A stretch of DNA of 64,000 bases from Ficedula albicollis. Taxonomy: Eukaryota > Chordata > Aves > Passeriformes > Muscicapidae. The DNA lies in the NCBI RefSeq assembly GCF_000247815.1, contig NC_021676.1, positions 5,113,948 through 5,177,947 on the forward strand, written 5' to 3'. Shown in pieces: positions 60,521 through 64,000 of this stretch. A program made the translations under genes and the position numbers. Each line of letters begins with the position of its first letter. The first letter of the stretch is position 1. Under the pieces are notes generated by a model. That model did not search any database and had not been told where the DNA came from. It saw only the letters and a list, made by a program, of their open reading frames with translations.

Positions 60521-60689
60521 ACTGGTGTCCCAGTGACTGCTCCGTGCCGGAGCCCCAGGGCCAGAGCTGCAGCTGGGACTGACCTCAGCGTGACGGCAGC
60601 AGCGCTGAGTCACCGGGCAGCACTGCAGGAGCGGCTTGCACACAACAGGAATAGTTTGCACACAACAGGAGCAGTTTGCACATTGACAA

Positions 60690-62525
60690 AGCGGGAAAGG
60701 CTCAGCCCAGACTGGATGGGATTGTTAGCCAAGCTCTGCAGTGGGGTTCATGTTCTGCAAGGAGCTGTTTCATGGGATTGGAGTGAAAAGAGCTGTAGTG
60801 GAGCCTGGTGTTATTATTTACTGAGCTGTGCAATATTGCAGCAATCCCACAGAATGACAGAGGCAGAGCGATTCCTTCAGAGAATCAACCACTCTGATAA
60901 ATACTGCACCGAGAGGAAGGGTTTGTTTTGATCAGCATTGAGAAAACATGTTTGAAACACTCGGCGCAGCACAGACAGCCCTGGCAGCAGAAATCTGAGT
61001 CCCTGGAGCACAGAGCAGTCACGTAGGCTCCTGGAGGTTCCCTGTCACATGATTTCAGCTGGGAAAAAGAGGGGAAAAAAAAAACCCCTAAAAGTACTCT
61101 AGAGGATTATTTCTTAAATGTCCCAAAATAAAATGCAACAAAAGATAAAGCAAGGACATGAAAATATTGTTTTAACTTGAAAAAAAATTGCTATTCCACA
61201 TAAAAGCTTTTGTAGTCTCTGAGCCTTTGGAGGTCCCTGTCTTCCTCCAAGGCTGGGCTGAGTTTAACCACAGCTATACAACCCCAAGTAGTGGCAGAGC
61301 CATTCCTGGCTGCTGTATTGATTTATTATTGAAAGGAGGTTAATTTTTTAAAATAAATAATTTTGACTTTTTATCTTCATGCTGGTTCTTTTAACTGCTT
61401 CTCTCCACTAGTCCTTTTTCCAGAAGAAAAATCACTTCCCTGTCACATTAACTAAGTTTAATTTTCTCCTTAAATCTGTCCCAGGCTTCTCATTTTCTCA
61501 GAGGTTGACAGAGTATTTTCAAAGGCTACATATTAATCTATTTAAGAACAGACAGAAAGCATTTTGAGGGCAAAAAAGAAATTTTCAAATCTTCTTCAGA
61601 ACTAGCAGTTTGTTTTCCTCAATCTATTTTGAGTGAAAGCCCACATCCCTATTTTAAATTGAACATCCACAAACCATTGCAGAACACAACCAGTACAGCT
61701 CAGTAGAAGGTTGTGCCAGTGCTCCTGGCAGAGATAAGCTGGAAATGAAGCTTATTCAGGAAATTTATGGTAATAGAACAGGGAAAAAAACTTATTAGTA
61801 AAAATAAATGAGTCCAGTGATGTAGAGCCCTTTGGTTTCCCCTGTCCTACTGGCTTTCAAAGAGACCTAACTTAGGTTTACACCAATTTTTCTGAAAATG
61901 ACACAATCTGGAGGACCTCAGAGGTGGAGAATCAGATCATTAAAGCTGCTATTGAGAATTAAATGGCTTTATTGAAATGATTCTTTCATGCCCTCTGGCT
62001 GCTGCCTTTCAGATCCTGGCAGGTTTGCTCTGAATTCCTAAACACTTTGTCCTGCACTTTACAGTGTTTACTTTGTCTTCATTGTTCCACAAAGAGTCAG
62101 GAGAAATCCCTCTGCTGCTTCAGATAAATAATGCCCATGGTGGAAGAAGTTTTCTTGCCATGAAACTTTGAAGGAGATGGCAGCATTTCAAAGGACAGCC
62201 AGAAGATTTTAAAGGCAATGATGTTTAAAGAACATGAAATATGACTAAGAGGAGGGTGGTTTTTTTTAAAGAAGAAAACCAAGTACAATTTTAAAAGAAA
62301 ATCATAAAATGAGCTTTTATTTTTCTAAAACATTAATTATTTGACATTGCTTTCCTGGAAAATTGTACCATTTCTGGTGTGCACTCTAAAGGAGAACAAT
62401 TTTTGATGAATTTTCTGTGGAACAGAAACTCAGTTTTGTCCACTTTCAGTAGTGTCTTTTAGGTGGAACTGTTACAGGAGTGTCTCAGCGAAAGAGCAAG
62501 CAGCAGTTTAGTGCTGAACAAAACA
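60690..62525. other. Intergenic, no gene recognised
   Basis: Mostly AT-rich unique sequence. No exon, RNA gene or repeat family recognised. Confidence 0.45.
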
Positions 62526-62529
62526 ACAT

Positions 62530-62710
62530 TCAGTTGCCCAGAGAAATTGTGGCTGCCCCATCCTTGGAGGTGTCGAAGGCCAGGCTGGACAGGGCTTGGA
62601 GCAACCTGGGCTAGTGGAAGGTGTCCCTGCCCATGGCAGGGAGTGGAACTGGATGGGGTTTAAGGTCCCTTCCAACCCAAACCACTCCATGATTTTATGG
62701 TTCTGTGATT
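62530..62710 (+). mobile_element. CR1 LINE 3' fragment
   Basis: It shows ttgcccagagaaattgtggc, gtcgaaggccaggctggaca, gtgtccctgcccatggcagg, ttccaacccaaaccactcca and a ggttctgtgat tail in plus-strand CR1 order. Confidence 0.91.
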
Positions 62711-64000
62711 AACTCACCACCACTGCCAACCTCAGTGTCTCCTGTTGTTGCCTTCTACTTGTAGTGATTTTATGGAGTCATGGAAATGCTCATTTTAGGA
62801 TGTAACCATGCCATGTGTGGTACAAAATATTGCCAGGATCAACAGGCCTTTTACACCTGGAGGCACCTGGCTCCCTACAGCCAGAACATTTCTGTTTATC
62901 CAGGTGGGCAGAGCTGTATTTTGCCATCATCTCTCCATGCAGAGCCAGGACTGATTTTGTCATTCCCTCTTTGAGCTGGACTCACACAGTTGCCAACCAC
63001 CTGCAGTGGAAATCTGGTGAGTCACCAGCATTTTGGACCATCAGTAATTCTGAGCTGCAGAGTCCTCCCGCTGTGGTGAATCTGCTGCAAGCAGAAAAGC
63101 AAAGTAGCTGGTGGGAAATGCATGCACATCCCGGTGCCAGTGCTGCTCCATCCAAGGGGAGGAGGCCAAGCTGCCTGGCTCATCCCGAGGGGTAACATCA
63201 TCCCTCCTCCCATGGCCAACTGCTTCTGCCTCAGAGATGCAGCCAAGATCCCACATCCCCCAGTGCCTCTATCATCTTAATTTCCTTTTGCTGTAGCTAG
63301 ACTTTAAATACAATGTGAGTCCAATCCTTGTGTTGCTTTTATTTGCGTCCACTAAAACCACTATATTTTAATGACAAGTGTTCTCACAGGGTCAGAGTTC
63401 TCAGCAGTGCTGAGTATCCAGTATCACACTTGGATTTGCTTGTTCTGATGTTCTACCCCCTGAATTCCTATTTAACATTTGCTGCCTCATGCGTGACTGA
63501 CACTGGGAATGACTAAGGGAACAGATCAATTATTGTGATTAAAATTGATCCTCATCGCTCTTGGTGTCACAGTTCACAAGCCAGTGCTCATGAGCTCATT
63601 TGGCTTGGGCCTGTAATCATTACACATGGTGAGAATCTCACTGGGCAGAGTAAAGTCATCACTACGTCAAAATTAAAGGATTTGATCATCACAAGAATAA
63701 AAATCAAACAGTGTTTTTGGCCTTTATACCTAATGGTAAAGTCATATTTTGGTCTGGATGAATTTCAAAACTGGCATTTTATAGTAAGAGCCACTGTTTG
63801 GGAGGTTTATGCAATATGGGATCTCAGGTACCATGAAAATAAAATGTACCTTCGTTCCCTCTTGCAAAACATGAAGAGTATTCCTGTGGGCTTGGCTGAA
63901 AGGCATCAAGGAAATGCCAAATGTTTGTAACACACTGCACTGAAAAGCTCATCATATTTAACAAATCCTGGGTTGGTCAATCCCTGCATGTGAAAACACA
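62711..64000. other. Intergenic, no gene recognised
   Basis: The open frame at 63535-63930 and shorter ones have no recognised domain or splice context. I see no repeat family here. Confidence 0.4.

Overview
The window looks like nuclear DNA of a bird, most likely a songbird. It carries many CR1 LINE 3' ends in both orientations, LTRs of avian endogenous-retrovirus type, scattered tandem repeats, and very few coding exons. The main gene is a TENT5D (FAM46D) orthologue. Human TENT5D lies on Xq21, a region whose avian counterpart is chicken chromosome 4 and passerine chromosome 4A. That placement is inference from gene identity, not something visible in the bases.

Layout. (1) At 86-543 (+) lies the C-terminal half of a very GC-rich syntaxin of the STX11/STX19 type. 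It starts inside a poly-C run at the left edge and is cut by a second 37-base poly-C run. Exact 19-bp copies flank that run, so the break looks like an assembly error rather than a biological frameshift. A 57-bp tandem duplication, a probable solo LTR and a 30-bp minisatellite follow. (2) From 1.4 to 33 kb I see no convincing coding gene. This stretch holds CR1 fragments, a second probable solo LTR (9.5-9.9 kb), an LTR/primer-binding-site-like remnant (18.2-18.6 kb), three local tandem duplications and three large simple arrays: TTAGAA hexamer at 12.1 kb, an 8-bp ATGAATCC family at 26-27.1 kb, and CATCC pentamer at 28.5 kb. A cluster of TAATTA-type homeodomain sites lies near 10.1 kb. (3) The TENT5D coding exon lies at 37505-38680 (-), behind a strong splice acceptor. 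About 4 kb beyond its stop codon contains no recognised repeat and may be 3' UTR. (4) From 38.7 to 51.4 kb is repeat-bearing DNA that I interpret as the first intron of TENT5D. (5) A CpG-rich block at about 51.0-54.3 kb carries a minus-strand splice donor. It is interrupted by two poly-C runs of 915 and 1075 bases separated by a GC-rich minisatellite. It is the best candidate for the TENT5D promoter and leader exon, much of it probably unresolved in this assembly. (6) From 54.3 to 64 kb there are more CR1 copies, including one nested inside another, and a 32-33 bp minisatellite, with no recognised gene.

The two genes show no obvious functional link. The common theme is that poly-C runs appear exactly where GC-rich sequence lies, so the syntaxin 5' half and the presumed TENT5D promoter are both damaged or hidden here. 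I found no CRISPR array, operon or other bacterial feature, and no tRNA or rRNA gene that I could support.
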